DNA of 64,000 nt. It comes from Ustulina deusta (lineage: Eukaryota; Ascomycota; Sordariomycetes; Xylariales; Xylariaceae). Below are positions 23,801-34,452 of the stretch, piece by piece (position 1 is the stretch's first letter; every line of letters starts with the position of its first letter). The notes beneath the pieces were generated by a model that was not told where the DNA came from, ran no database searches, and worked only from the letters and a program-made list of their open reading frames with translations. The stretch covers positions 1,426,001 through 1,490,000 of the forward strand of contig JAJNNX010000006.1 in the NCBI GenBank assembly GCA_023159155.1, given 5' to 3'. Both the position numbers and the translations under genes were made by a program.

Positions 23801-25066
23801 CAGAACTATCAGTTTCTAGATATGTTCGAAAACTCCATAGGGGAAGTTACGGACCGCGAAAGCCGACTCTTCAGTCGCTTCAACCGCGCCTCCGCGCAGT
23901 CAGCACAATGGTTACGGCGCCGCATGAACCGATCAGCTCTTAACATAGGCTACGGGCATCTCGATAAGGACAGTGCGGACCAGTTTCTCGACGCACTGCT
24001 CGACATCGGTGTCGAAACTTCTCTACTCGCTGAGATCAAGGACATCCGCGATGAACTCAATATTATCATGGGTATCCTTGATGCGCAACTACAGACTATT
24101 ACTTATCTCGAGGGGTTTGTGACGGATGAAGTGCGCGGCGAGGGCTCGCGCCGTACGACCGACGCCGTAGTGTCAGAGATTCGACGTCGCACTGGTGAGC
24201 AAAAGCGTGGCCTTGACGCCAAGCAGAAGGATGTCAGCCGTATGGATAGGCAGGCGTTGTCGTTGTATGACGGTCTTACCGACCTGCTTGACCTAAAGCA
24301 AAAACATAGCAACGCCCTCGAGGCGAGGTTCGCTGGCGACCAAGCGGTCATTGCAGCTAAGCAGGGGCAAACTATCATGGTATTCACAATCGTGACAATT
24401 ATATTTCTGCCGCTGTCGTTTATTGCATCCTTTTTCGCCATCAATTTCGTAGAATGGGAGGAGAGGATACAGCTTTCAATCCCGTATGTCAGCAAATACT
24501 TGTTCGGTATTGGTTTCGCCATCAGTATACCACTCGTAGCACTTGCATTCACGGTCCAGGATATATCCAATGGGGTCTTAAACCTCTTTTCACGAGCTAG
24601 GGAATGGTTCGGGGAGAGGTATGGTCTGGCACGGGTCAAGAAAAACCGCGTACGGCATAACGATGAGGATGTGCGGAGTACGCATCCTAACGCGGGCCTG
24701 CTAACCCTGAAGACGACCTTTACACGCGAGAAAATTGAATTCCCGAAGCCGTCCTTCTCGTCACGCCGCGAGAACTACTACCAACCCCCTCCCAGTCGTC
24801 CAGAGGACTGGGACGGTATTCAATACGATTCTAATAAGGCGTGGATGAGACCTAGCTTCCACAGCCGCGAGCGAAGCGACGAATATACCGGCCCCGGACG
24901 CCTATCCCCTGTATCTGCTGCTGAACACCGTAGGAAGGCGGGCCTGGGGAGTGGAAATGACAATAACCTTACATGGGCGGCTCGGCCGAGCGTTGAGCGT
25001 GGTGTATCATCGGGGATGAGGCCCAGAGGTCTAAGCCAGGATCTAGAACGTGGGCGATATCCATAG
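20814..25066 (+). CDS. Ankyrin-repeat protein with CorA-like membrane domain
   Basis: Nine exons: 20814-21700, 21770-22151, 22208-22222, 22275-22364, 22525-22890, 23045-23080, 23128-23342, 23481-23566, 23616-25066; about 1175 aa. Residues about 20-370 form a run of ankyrin repeats (GHNKVVEALA, GRTPLLWAA, GWTPLHNAAQSGYL). A charged middle region (SETKKKSKSEQ) follows. The C-terminal part has long helices, then two membrane segments (IMVFTIVTIIFLPLSFIASF and LFGIGFAISIPLVALAF), the layout of CorA-like channels. The usual GMN signature reads AIN (FFAINFVEW), so Mg2+ transport cannot be assumed. A 15-nt exon (IAWVE) and a 36-nt exon are needed to join conserved blocks. The first ATG in strong context was used; an upstream TTG is ignored. 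Such fusions are common in filamentous ascomycetes, with function unknown. Confidence 0.85.
22981..23001 (+). repeat. Poly-T tract inside an intron
   Basis: Twenty-one consecutive Ts lie in the intron between exons 5 and 6 of the ankyrin-CorA gene, upstream of the TTGTAG acceptor. It may act as an exaggerated polypyrimidine tract or mark an old poly-A insertion in the opposite orientation. Confidence 0.7.
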
Positions 25067-26660
25067 AAAAGATGTACGAAGGTTCTCGGCATTAAAAAGG
25101 AACTAAACGACGCAATGATGGACCTATCCGCTAGTGAACAGACCCATTCGTCCACCGGCCTCTGTCTCTCGACGTTTGTTTCACTCAAGACGCCACAAAG
25201 CGAAATACATAATATTGCGAATGTGAGCGTTATGTTATTCTGTCTCACGACGATAGTTGGCCCTGGAATAATACGTATAACCTCGCATTATCTAATAAAG
25301 CTCGAAGATATACGTGCGTAATACTAAGACACCCCGCAAGTGCCATTCTGGCCGAGTTTCGCCCAACACTGGTCTTTCCGAACTCTAAGGCCCTGAATCT
25401 GGGTACAATGGTTCTCACGATATCCATACTATCTCGACAGTTATTGTTGTCTAGGTTAGAGTATTTGAAGCATGTAACATGCGCTAACGAATTGGAAGCA
25501 TCTGGCTTCAACATTATGATATTCTTCAAGGTTTTGCCGGTGAGTCAACTCAATTCGTAAGGGGACACATTAACTCCTAATCGAGTCAGGTAACCGGTTT
25601 CACAGCGTCGTAATAAACATGAGGAGAAAGGCGCGTGTCACTTCTTGTTGCGAGACTTGTCCAGAAACTCGAGGACCGTGGTCAGGTCAAGGATATCTAA
25701 ACCTAGAGTCGATGCCGAGGTGGAATATAATTCCAGCGACCTGTTGTCATCGATGTGAGGTATCATTTTCCATTCCGACATTCTCAGCCCTTCGGTATTC
25801 CTACCAAGGGGTAGGTATCACATTGATACTGTCTCGGTATCACGAGTGTCGTTAGCTACCTACAGTCCTCGCCTTTCAGGCTAGATCTCGTCCAACCTCT
25901 TCAAGACGCGGATCTACATCGCAGCCCATACAGTCATTCTAAACTACCGATGGTTTTCCTTGAACACATCTGGGTAGCCACTTGTCTCTCGCTTCAGAAT
26001 GGCTACCTCGCACAGCGTTCTGGCGTGTTTATCTCCAGTAGATAAAGAAAGAACCAGACGGAGTTTTTGTAGCAACGCTTTTCTTCAAAACCCTACGTAG
26101 GGTGTAAGCTTACAAGGGCAATGCAGGTACGATCTGGTAGAACGCCAGATATATCTAACACGAACCGGTCGTGCAGCATGCGTCGAGGTCTCAATAATCT
26201 CGTTTTCGTCAGCACCTATCCTCGATGGTGGCATCTTAAGTCATATGAACGAGGAAAAGTCGGCCGAACTGAAACCCTTGCGGTCAATTAGCACATTCGG
26301 CTGCCGAGGTGGGAGGGAAATGCACACTTTTTATTGATCAACTAGTCAGATGTGACTTTGTCGAGAGATCTACATTAGACATATGTCTGGTTCGCATTTC
26401 GGTCTACCCAGGTAGGTTACCTATTTATTCATGGCACAGAGGTGTAGAAGTAACGGAATCATGTTACTTTATGGGATGCCCAGTAGGTATAAATACCGAG
26501 ATAGTAATCCGATCCCTTACACTATTCAGAGAGGCTCATCCCTTTTCATCGTATATGAACGTGTCCGTCCCATCACTCACCGTATTCTTCCATATTAGGG
26601 AACCTACCAAACACCTCTATCCATACCTTTCTGCCGACGTGAACGTCACCATTCGTGATC
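25067..26660. other. 1.6-kb intergenic region
   Basis: No convincing gene; the open frames here are short and lack motifs. A TATAAATA element (about 26488-26495) lies some 170 bases before the start of the Ser/Thr-repeat gene and could serve as its TATA box. Confidence 0.45.
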
Positions 26661-27873
26661 ATGCTTGGGCCACTACTAGTCTGGCTCAGCTTCTTTCCGC
26701 TCTTTGCGTTCGCTGGTGGCGTGTGGCCTCACTGCCGGTTTGAGACTCGGTATGTTTTCTGACTTGATCACTGTGATTGACTCCTTTCCCGAGCGTTGGA
26801 TGTAACTGATTTCCCGTCTTCGTTCAAGATGCCATAGGGCCCTGTTTCCGTGTGACAATGCCGCCGCCCTGCAGCAAGGCATCGAGTACTGCGCGACCGT
26901 GCGAGCATGGGGAGCCACCAACTATCCGCCACAGGCCACGGCGGCATGCGGCAATACCAGCAGAAGGCCTTACATCATGGCCTGCCATTGCCCTGCGCAC
27001 TGCCGATGGCCACCATTTACTTCTGTGCCGGGTAGTTTGCCTTCATCAACGTCAACATCTTCCTCTTCCACATCTACAACAACATCTACAACAACAACAA
27101 CATCAACAACATCCACAACGACGTCTACAACATCAACAACAACATCTACAACATCAACAACACCCACAACAACATCCACAACATCCACAACATCTACAAC
27201 AACGTCTACAACAACCACATCCACAACCACATCCACAACAACATCCACAACATCTACAACTTCTACAACTTCTACAACATCTACCACATCTACAACACCC
27301 ACAACAACATCCACAACATCTACAACATCTACAACAACGTCTACAACAACAACAACCACATCCACAACAACATCCACAACATCTACAACATCTACAACGT
27401 CTACAACACCCACAACAACATCCACAACTTCTACAACATCAACCACGTCTACAACAACTTCTACAACAACATCTACAACACCCACAACAACATCCACAAC
27501 TTCTACAACTTCTACAACATCAACCACGTCTACTACAACTTCTACTACAACTTCTACAACTTCTACCACTTCTACAACACCAACCACATCTACCACATCT
27601 ACCACATCCACAACATCAACATCAACATCTTCCTCTTCCTCTTCCACATCCCCAACAACATCTACTTCATCAACATCCACAACAACATCAACATCTTCCA
27701 CTTCATCAATATTAACATCTTCTTCCTCTTCCACATCCACATCCACATCCACATCCACATCCACAACAACAACATCTACTTCTCAAGCTATCGTTCAGCT
27801 ACGAGCTCAATGGTGCCGCCGGAAACACCGTCCAGATGGACCAGGTGACCATCTTTCCGTCTGGCGTTGTTAA
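26661..27873 (+). CDS. Secreted Cys-rich protein with long Ser/Thr-repeat domain, C-terminus possibly frameshifted
   Basis: Two exons (26661-26749, 26829-27873) joined by GTATGT...TCAAG encode 377 aa as it stands. The N-terminus is a signal peptide (MLGPLLVWLSFFPLFAFAGG). A compact Cys-rich segment follows (CHRALFPCD ... EYCATV ... ATAACG ... ACHCPAHC), resembling N-terminal modules of fungal wall proteins. About 245 residues of near-pure Thr/Ser (STT and TTST units) follow, typical of O-mannosylated stalks. After the stalk, this frame gives a non-descript basic tail. The +1 frame (27791-27931) instead reads SFSYELNGAAGNTVQ, which resembles the end of a fungal beta-sandwich or adhesin-type domain. 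One base gained, or two lost, in the repeat would explain it. Role (adhesion or wall) is inferred. Confidence 0.65.
27036..27785 (+). repeat. Imperfect ACA/TCC trinucleotide and hexanucleotide repeat
   Basis: About 750 bases made almost only of ACA, ACC, TCT and TCC triplets, ending in a perfect CCACAT array (27731-27762). It encodes the Thr/Ser stalk. Because it is so simple, long open frames also appear in other forward frames and on the reverse strand; these are artefacts. Such tracts change length easily by slippage. Confidence 0.9.
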
Positions 27874-27931
27874 TTCGCCGCTGGTTGCGACGCTTGGGAC
27901 GGCGATGCGGGTTGCGTTGATGGGGCGTTGA

Positions 27932-28960
27932 TGTGTTCGTCTCTCTCTCTCTCTTTTCCTTTCCCTCTATGAGTGAGTGTACGTTCATGTGCGTGTGCGT
28001 GTCCTTGGTTCTTTACATATATCTTCCATCAACCACCCGTCCATTCCTTCAACCTCGGATCTTTCGCTTTCCCCTTTTTCTCCATTCTTCTAACCTTATG
28101 TGCTTGTACCCCTTTACCGGACTCTTTTTGTTTCTTATGGAAACATAACTTCTGAATTTCTATTTCTCCCTCCCCTCTCCCCTTTCGAATTTCCCCGTAT
28201 CACACTCATCCTCTCTTTCCCTTGCCCCCGTCCTAGCTTCCTCTCACCCAATATCTAAGTTCCGAAGGATCGGGGAAAGAGAGAATTGAGCCGAGCTCCG
28301 ACGGAGGACTTCCAGGAATAATTCCTGCAGTCGCAGATTGTGTTACCTTGGCAGTCTCTTTTCTTCTTGTTTTGTCTGGATTTGAATGACGACTTGTAGA
28401 TTTAGCTCGAATATGTAGCTAAATCCAATTCTGGGGTTCTTTGGTTCGGGGGGAAATTCTTTATTGTAACGGTTTGCCGTGCTAGTATTGGCCGTATAGT
28501 ATATCTTGACAAACAACAACTTATGCTTTCTTTCATGTCTTAAGAGAAGCACGATGACTTGATCCATCTATCGGGTCTATAAGATCTAAACCCTAGCCAG
28601 ACATACATACCCGAGAAGAAAAAATTAAGAGTGTTAACGCAACTGTCGTGGTTTTTACGGGTTCCACATGCTTTGGCTAGTGAAGGAGGAGGTTTGTTAG
28701 TAGGTCTATTTTAACGAGTTGTTATGATTGAGCTGCGGTGACTGAAAAATCAATAGTATTCGTAACGTCATCCATCAGCCGTGCCCAAAATCAAATGGAA
28801 TAATCCCCTACTCGCGTGTCTATGCACATGATTAATGCCACAGTCTGTCATAATGTACCTTGAATCTTTCCAGTATTCCATGCTTGCAAGTACCCAGCCA
28901 ATAGATAGGATGATAGCAAATCTTCAGCAAACCGGCCATACATACATTCATGATAGCCCT
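27932..28960. other. 1-kb intergenic region between converging genes
   Basis: C/T-rich 3' flank of the Ser/Thr-repeat gene (27935-28250), then mixed sequence before the end of the DUF255 gene on the other strand. No gene or RNA recognised. Confidence 0.5.
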
Positions 28961-31492
28961 TCAAGAATTGGATATTGCGGGCGCCAAGGCAGCCTCTCCG
29001 GGCCCATTGACAATTACCTTAACAGCCGTGGTTGAGTTTTGAATCCATGGCGTATCGTTAGCGCTGATTTTCCGATACACACTCGGATTCCCGTTGTCTT
29101 GTGTATAGATCCCTGCTTCCTCCAGCTTCAGACTTGGATCCCGTATTCTGAGCCAGGAGTCGATGTTTTGCGGGTCATGGTAACGAAGCGTTGATAGGGC
29201 AGCTCGAGGAGCTTTATGGAAGAGCGCCTTGGCTACGTTATTCTCCCCTACAGAGACCCAGTGCCGACCTCCTAGTCGCCACGGCACGATGCCACACAGC
29301 AAGCCCGGAAAGAGATTCGGATGTTCCAATATCTCCGCGCTAAAAGCATTGACGCTTGCCTTTGCTAGGTAGGTGTATTTTTTGTCGTCGAGCAACGCTC
29401 CTAGTCTGAATAAGTTGGAAACAGAGACTGAATTCACGGAAGGCTGTGAACCGTCGATCCCTTCTTTCACTCGTAGGATAGTATAGGGGGCATCATAGGT
29501 AGTTGAGTAGAAGCCTCCACATTTCGCGTTTGTATTTGCCGCCATAGACGGTGCGTCATCGTAGAACCGGGCTATCTGGACTGATTGCAATTCATCGGCC
29601 CATTCAAGCCATGACTCATTTGCTGTCACCTCGTACAGCTCTAGAAGTCCTTCGATTAGGTACGCATAATCTTCCGCAAAACCATCAGTGCCGAAACGGC
29701 CATCGCAGTATACTCGGCAGAGCGATTTTTGACTGCTATTCCACAATTTTGTTTTGATAAACTGCGCTGCATTTTTCGCAGCTGCCAGATATTTGGTAGC
29801 TCGGTCAGGATCCTGGTCGTGGAGAACAGCACTAGCTCGAGATAAAGCCACAATAGCCATGCCGTTGTAAGCTGTCACAATTTTTGTATCGACGACTGGG
29901 CGGACGCGCTCTTTTTCACGGTAGACACGTAGCTTCTCTCGAGCCGATGCGATGCGCGGCTTTACTTCATCAGCTGAGATACCTAACTGCTTACTGAGCC
30001 TGGTATGTGTCTCAGCAATCCGCAGAACGTTCTGATTCAGGAATTCGTCAAGAGGGTCGTGAACTGGATCGACATTCCCGTCCGCCTGGACGTCCCAATA
30101 AGCCGCAGCAACTTCGGCCTCGATCTCATCACCGACGGCTGTGTCAAATTCCTTTCTTGTCCACAGATAGAAGGCGCCGTTACGCATCGCCGGGTCGCCT
30201 CTCTTATTACAAGAGTTTGCCGACTCACTCGTAAAGAAGCCACCTCCGCTAGACATCATGGTTTCGCTTGTGATGTAATCGGCCAATTCTCTCACTGTTA
30301 GTGCAAGTTCTTCCTCGGGGTCTCCGCCCGAAAGAAGCCATGCGTCTAGAAATACACCTAGGAGAAGGGCATTATCGATGAGCATTTTTTCGAATGACGG
30401 TAAAGACCAATCTCTCGTGATTGAATGACGGTGAAAGCCCCCGCCAATATGATCATGGACGGCACCGTGAACGATACGGCGCAAGGTATGAAGAGCCGAG
30501 CGACTAATAAGAGTGCAGTCGTTGGGGCCTGCGACATCTTGAACCTCAGTTGGAAAGTGGGTGGCTCTGAGCATAAGTGAAAGTTTTGATGGCGTGAGAA
30601 ACTTGTCCTGGAGGCCAAATCCGCCGAACGGGTAGTCGAAAGTCCGAGTGATTCGCGCAAACGCCTCTTCAATCTGTTCCAAGTCAAGCTCGCCGTCTAG
30701 GCTTTGGGCGTAGTCGACGGCAGATATGCCTGGCTGCACAGGTTCGGCATCTGATGGATGGTCGACCATCCCTTCGCTCACAACCTGTGCCAGATCGATA
30801 CAATTTCGTTGAGCCTCTTCCCGGACACGTGACTCCTCGTCTTTCCACGAGGAGTGCACTTTTCTAACGACAGTGAGCCAGTCCAACGGCCGCCCCGCCC
30901 CATCCGTCTCGTCTACGCTGGAAGTGTTATTGCTCGCGGCACCGGGTGGAGCCCAGTATGTGCCGCTGAAGACGGGTTCGAGATCTGGTGTAAGGAAGAC
31001 GTTCAATGGCCAGCCCCCGACACTGTTGAGAGACTCGTTGTAGTTCATATATATGTAGTCGTAATTGGGGTGCTCTTCGCGGTCGATGACAATAGGAATA
31101 AACTCCTTATTCAGAAGTGCGGCGAGAGTAGGATCGGAGAAGGACTCGAGGTGGGCCAGATGGCAGTCTAGGAGGCTGACGTCAACAAGGATTCGGCCCA
31201 GGAAAAGCGGGACAATGAGCTTACGGTGAGATGCGAGGAAACCTATGCTGAGAAATATGAGCTTGTTCTCAGACCTGGCACGGCTCACGGCTTCGTCGTC
31301 TAAGAGCTGCCAGGCGACTGGGCTGTCGGAGCGCGCGCGTACGTAGGGACTTGTGCTCTGTGCAACACGGTTCACCAGAGGCGCGCCGGATGCGCCTTTT
31401 GACGAGCCATGCGACTCCGGAACAACCGAGGCCTGGGCTCCCGGCGGAGAAGCCGGCGGGTCAGATGGCTGTTGTAGCTGTGCAGACATCAT
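28961..31492 (-). CDS. DUF255 / YyaL-SSP411-like thioredoxin-fold + six-hairpin protein
   Basis: The frame is open for 844 codons, but a 57-nt in-frame intron (31224-31168, GTAAGC...CTAG) is very likely: removing it restores FLSIGFLASHHCHLAHLESF, the family core; spliced length is about 824 aa. The N-terminal domain is thioredoxin-like (SPVAWQLLDDEAVSRAR, LIFLSIGF, FIPIVIDREEHP, GGWPLNVFLTPDLEPVF, GGTYW-like SGTYWAPP). The C-terminal two thirds is an (alpha/alpha) barrel (GGGFHRHSITRDW, FEKMLIDNALL, DTKIVTAYNGMAIVAL, GGFYSTTYDAP). Family members are conserved from bacteria to man with unclear biochemistry. The CxxC-type pair is altered: the first Cys of the usual CHWCH reads Ser-His-His-Cys-His, so redox activity is doubtful. 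Two adjacent ATGs at 31492 and 31489 both fit. Confidence 0.85.
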   Translation of the reverse strand: MMSAQLQQPSDPPASPPGAQASVVPESHGSSKGASGAPLVNRVAQSTSPYVRARSDSPVAWQLLDDEAVSRARSENKLIFLSIGFLASHRKLIVPLFLGRILVDVSLLDCHLAHLESFSDPTLAALLNKEFIPIVIDREEHPNYDYIYMNYNESLNSVGGWPLNVFLTPDLEPVFSGTYWAPPGAASNNTSSVDETDGAGRPLDWLTVVRKVHSSWKDEESRVREEAQRNCIDLAQVVSEGMVDHPSDAEPVQPGISAVDYAQSLDGELDLEQIEEAFARITRTFDYPFGGFGLQDKFLTPSKLSLMLRATHFPTEVQDVAGPNDCTLISRSALHTLRRIVHGAVHDHIGGGFHRHSITRDWSLPSFEKMLIDNALLLGVFLDAWLLSGGDPEEELALTVRELADYITSETMMSSGGGFFTSESANSCNKRGDPAMRNGAFYLWTRKEFDTAVGDEIEAEVAAAYWDVQADGNVDPVHDPLDEFLNQNVLRIAETHTRLSKQLGISADEVKPRIASAREKLRVYREKERVRPVVDTKIVTAYNGMAIVALSRASAVLHDQDPDRATKYLAAAKNAAQFIKTKLWNSSQKSLCRVYCDGRFGTDGFAEDYAYLIEGLLELYEVTANESWLEWADELQSVQIARFYDDAPSMAANTNAKCGGFYSTTYDAPYTILRVKEGIDGSQPSVNSVSVSNLFRLGALLDDKKYTYLAKASVNAFSAEILEHPNLFPGLLCGIVPWRLGGRHWVSVGENNVAKALFHKAPRAALSTLRYHDPQNIDSWLRIRDPSLKLEEAGIYTQDNGNPSVYRKISANDTPWIQNSTTAVKVIVNGPGEAALAPAISNS

Positions 31493-32611
31493 CTCGGTGG
31501 TCTTTTTCTAACGTGAATGATTGCGTTCATGACAATATGGATAGAGCGCAGAATAAGAAGCATGCCCAGTCAAAACCGGTCTGGGTCTGCTGAGGACGTC
31601 TTATAATGGCTGTGGAATGTGACTGTAAAATTTGGAGTTGAAAATCGCTGCGAGAGAGGGAAGGGTGGCCATGAAATGCGGCTCTGTGTGGATGGAGGGT
31701 ATACTAATCTACCTGCCGAGTCTACCCTAAGTACCAAGTACCGAGTTAAGTCGTCTAGAATCTACCCGGTAGTCCAGAATCTAGTCCGGAATCTGGTCTG
31801 GAGAGCACCTGCTGTTCCTGTTCGTCCGTACGGGATTACATCCTACCCCGCGATAGCTGTCCCTCCCGACCTACCAGGCGGTATCTAGATAGCCTAGGTA
31901 GGCTTGTCCACCCACATTTATCCTACATATGCACCTATATCCCGGCCACTGGTACCCACACCCTTAGGCACCCTGGTGCTGCCGTTCCATCTGACTACCC
32001 AAGTACCTAATCTATCTACATACACTACCTAGGGTAGGTATCTACATGCGGTACCGAGTAATCAGCCGGGGCAGGAACCAGGAAACCAGCCGGTTGGGTG
32101 GCTTTCTGTAACGTAGCCATGTAGGTACTTGTACAGGGGCAATCTAGTGTACCACCTACTTTCCTAACCGATGGGACTTGCTGAGCTGTTGCGACATGGC
32201 TTTCACCTCTATCATTTGGGGGTATCTATTCCACACTCTTAGCCACAATACAGATCTTTCTTAGACAATCCTTTCGAAAACGCCAAAAAGTAGAGAGTAT
32301 GCTGCATCCTGGGTAGTGCTTTCGCCGTCCCTATACTTGCGCAAAACTGCCGTGTGCCGCCCAAGACTGTGTTGACATGGACGAAATAGGGGCTGCGGAA
32401 ATGCATCCCTACTCTCCGCCATCCAAGGACCCTTCATTTTGAGCTTGTCCTGGTGCGCCCCGTGCGCCCTCTGATCATGCCTTCCTATCGGCCTCAAGAA
32501 CACTAGGTGCGCTTCGTGTACAACCCTAAGGCCCGGGTAGGAGCCATTTGTTATCGAAGCCTCGTTGCCACAGCCCTACTTTCGATCCACCTGTTCTAAG
32601 CATGAGACTTG
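31493..32611. other. 1.1-kb region between two minus-strand genes
   Basis: Contains the presumed promoter of the DUF255 gene and TAGGTA/TACCTA words (31890-32050 and 32120-32170). No gene recognised. Confidence 0.5.
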
Positions 32612-34452
32612 CTACGTCTTGCCAAGGGCGCCTCCGGATGCTGGTTTCCTATTCATAAGGTTGCCGAAGAATTTCGCTAGCGTATCTGTATCTACCTGGG
32701 GTGCTGGTTCACCCTCCGTTGCGTCGTCCAGGGCGAGTGGCTCGGGTGACTGCCCATAAGCTTGTCGGTCCTAGCATGACATCAGCACGTGTTTGCGCGT
32801 TGAGAAGTTAAGTTGAAAGGAATATTCACCTTAAGCCGTTGCACCATGTCATCAGCGTCAACCTGAATACCACCCATGTTGAACTGCACCGGCCCAATGT
32901 GATCACTGATTATGTCGTCGGTCGCGACTTGCGCAAACGAGTTCTCCTTGGTCGTCTTCTCATCATCTTTCTTCTGTTGTTCTAACCGTCCGAGTTGGTT
33001 GCCAAGGAACGCTTGCGTGTCAACAGATGGAACCTCAAGCTTGTTCGTGTCCTTATTTCCCTGTGCTAGTTGCAATGCATCGAGGCTTGTGTCTTGCACT
33101 TGCTCCTCGTACATTGCAACCGCAGACCCTTCAGGCTCAGGTGTGCTATTAGTTTCAAATATCTCGTCTTCCCCTACGCCATTTGTCTTCTGGGACTTGC
33201 TTGTAGGGGAAGGTTGGTTAATGTCGATGGACCAGCCTTCACTGATACTTTCGACATCAAATCCATCACGCAGTACTCTGATTTTCCCCCATGAATCCCA
33301 GTTTGGCGGGACGACGATCTTGTCCCGGTCGATGACGTTGTGTTTTAGGGGTGATCGCTTGAGTAATGAATGTATGCCTAGGCTTGCATGGACGAGACTC
33401 TGTAGCGGCGTCATCATCGTCGGTGCCGTATATATAAGAGAAGCCCCATCTACGTCGAGGTTAGCGGAATAGGTCATATTGTTACATTTTTCTTACGCCG
33501 TAATAGAGCCGTTCTTAAATATTGAAGGACTAAGTCGAATTTTTCTTCCTTCCAACCCTGAGTCTTTTCGAGGTAGTCTATCCTTTCTGACTAGAATCAT
33601 ACGTCAGTACCATAAAGTCAATGTAAGATGATTGGCTCCTCACATTCTGGCAGACCACGCAAAGGGGCAGGCCGAGGGCATCCTCCCATTCCCCAGGCCC
33701 CAGAGGCAATGAAACGTCTTTTTCGGTGGCGACCGCACCTGTACCATCTAGATTGACGGATCCGCCGGTTCGCCCTCGTTCACGCCAGCTGGATATGACT
33801 TCCTCCATTGCTTCCTTACATTCCGGGCTGAGAGAGAAAATAACGTTCCGTAATAACATAAGCCACTCGCGCAGTTGGCGCATCCATGACCACGGTTGTG
33901 ACCAGTCCAGCAGGACTACGATTAGGGTATTGGGTATCGATTGAGGGGTTAAAAGCGGTTTAATAAGGGATGCGAAGGACGGGGCCGGGCTGCTGAGGAG
34001 GTAGAGCGAGACCCGAGCCAGGATATCTTTCACCTAGTCAGCGTGGTCCTGGCCGAAAGAGCCTGGTTAACTGACCTTCTTGGTCAGCGTCTAGCACATT
34101 ATAATATGTATATCCTAGAGCAAAGCTATTGGCTATCGGCGGTACGCTGTTTTGGCGGTCGATATTCCTTCGTTGGCCAGTGCTTGACAGGGCCTCCAGA
34201 AACTCGCGTTGGGAATCGACCGAGCCACCTATTCTCCTTCGTCAACCTCAACGGAGATATCCGTAGTTAGGGAGGGGGCCGCGCACCTAGTACTAGCATA
34301 TTCTTTTCGGGCAACCTCTTGCCGCTGGCGACAGAGTCGAGCATAGAGCTCCACATGTCCTTCTTCTGGTCATCCTTCTTCTCCTCGGAGCCGGTGCCGA
34401 CTGAAGTGCTGGTGTAAGTGGAAAACCGATTCGAGTTGGCCGTCATTGTCAA
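32612..34452 (-). CDS. Cytoplasmic dynein light intermediate chain
   Basis: Six exons (34452-34287, 34228-34076, 34026-33644, 33590-33497, 33449-32830, 32770-32612) encode about 524 aa; all phases agree. The N-terminal GTPase-like fold has a degenerate P-loop (KNMLVLGGSVDSQ), then FALGYTYYNVLDADQED, NTLIVVLLDWSQPWSWMRQL, LPLGPGEWEDALGLPLCVVCQ, HGASLIYTAP, LGIHSLLKRSPLKHNVIDRD and VVPPNWDSWGKIRV, all DLIC hallmarks. The last exon gives DTDTLAKFFGNLMNRK, the conserved C-terminal adaptor-binding helix. DLIC links the dynein heavy chain to activating adaptors and is needed for nuclear and endosome movement in hyphae. The gene is divergent from the RRM gene at 35268. Confident assignment; no anomalies seen. 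Confidence 0.93.

Noticed and set aside
26852..27715. 287-aa plus-strand frame rich in Gln/His
   Set aside because: Frame-shifted reading of the same repeat; it lacks the signal peptide and Cys-rich head that the chosen frame has.
26970..27764. 264-aa minus-strand frame rich in Val/Asp
   Set aside because: It is the reverse complement of the Thr/Ser repeat; low-complexity DNA keeps several frames open without coding meaning.
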